This document shows positions 14,169 to 14,284 of a stretch of DNA of 14,284 nucleotides, in pieces. Within the stretch, counting starts at the first letter, position 1. Each line of letters starts with the position of its first letter. The stretch covers positions 1 to 14,284 of the forward strand of contig JAGBGB010000271.1 of the NCBI GenBank assembly GCA_017936205.1. Direction: 5' to 3'. Under the pieces are notes generated by a model. It was not told where the DNA came from, did no database searches, and was given only the letters and a program-made list of their open reading frames with translations. Position numbers and translations under genes: made by a program. This stretch comes from Oscillospiraceae bacterium. Lineage in GTDB: Bacteria; Bacillota; Clostridia; Oscillospirales; Oscillospiraceae.

Positions 14169-14284
14169 GAGGCTGCTGAAAAAGTCCGATTTTCAAAATC
14201 GTACTCCGAAAAAACGGGAGATTTTACGATATATGGTTTCAAAATGTTCGGAATACGCCGAGTTTTGTGGTAAAAATTTTTACA
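14169..14284. mobile_element. Possible insertion-sequence end (cut by the window edge)
   Basis: The segment begins with GAGGCTGCTGAAAAAGTC (14169-14186), which resembles the ends of transposase-bearing elements common in Clostridia, and is AT-rich, unlike the preceding repeat. A perfect short palindrome follows (CGATTTT-C-AAAATCG, 14187-14201). No transposase reading frame is visible within the 116 bases available. The assignment rests on resemblance from memory and on the abrupt junction with the repeat. Confidence 0.35.

Noticed and set aside
14021..14242. Minus-strand open frame of 73 codons at the right edge
   Set aside because: It spans a terminator, a repeat copy and a likely mobile-element end, with no ribosome site.
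1..14284. CRISPR array, tRNA, rRNA or riboswitch
   Set aside because: No regularly spaced repeats, tRNA-like cloverleaf or recognisable riboswitch core was seen in any intergenic stretch.

Overview
The window looks like chromosome from a gut-type Clostridia (Bacillota), most likely the Oscillospirales/Ruminococcaceae. This is inferred from strong AGGAGG-type ribosome sites, TTGACT-N17-TATACT promoters, moderate GC, Thr/Glu/Pro-rich linkers on exported proteins, and a set of homologues typical of that group (membrane-anchored GH3, YitT family, NfeD/Band-7 pair, YpsC-like methyltransferase). No rRNA, tRNA, CRISPR array, phage gene or complete insertion sequence was seen.

Layout. Positions 1-150 hold a repeat remnant and a terminator. 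Positions 152-1510 (-) encode a membrane-anchored GH3 beta-N-acetylhexosaminidase, divergent from 1748-3730 (+), an atypical GyrB/ParE-like topoisomerase subunit. A membrane-anchored metallophosphoesterase follows at 3752-4555. A 410-bp gap then holds a 206-bp inverted-repeat (MITE-like) element. A second run on + has the matching GyrA/ParC-like subunit (4966-7200), a YitT-family membrane protein (7204-8079) and a lipoprotein with a transglutaminase-like fold that seems to have lost its catalytic residues (8093-9436). It ends at a bidirectional terminator. Facing it on - are NfeD (11392-11835), a Band-7/SPFH protein (10449-11366) and an unknown two-helix membrane protein (9501-10358). Divergent from nfeD is a + pair: a THUMP RNA methyltransferase (12004-13116) and a diacylglycerol-kinase-family lipid kinase (13129-14031), followed by a strong terminator. 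The right edge holds another repeat copy, cut off at a sequence resembling an insertion-sequence end.

How the genes fit together. The two topoisomerase subunits should form one heterotetrameric type IIA enzyme. Catalytic residues are kept (ATPase Glu43/Asn47/Asp74, TOPRIM Glu440 and Asp522/524/526, Arg139-Tyr140), but conserved neighbours are changed: TOPRIM DADVDG is followed by Phe-Gln instead of x-His, GyrB-type GLHG is GLNG, the quinolone-contact Ser is Gly98, and there is no GyrA box. It is probably an additional, divergent topoisomerase rather than the housekeeping gyrase, which is the most interesting point of the window. NfeD plus Band-7 is a classic membrane-microdomain pair. The remaining genes mainly concern cell envelope, membrane lipid and RNA modification. 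Nothing here proves a wholly new system. The best candidates are the divergent topoisomerase with its neighbours and the dead-transglutaminase lipoprotein.
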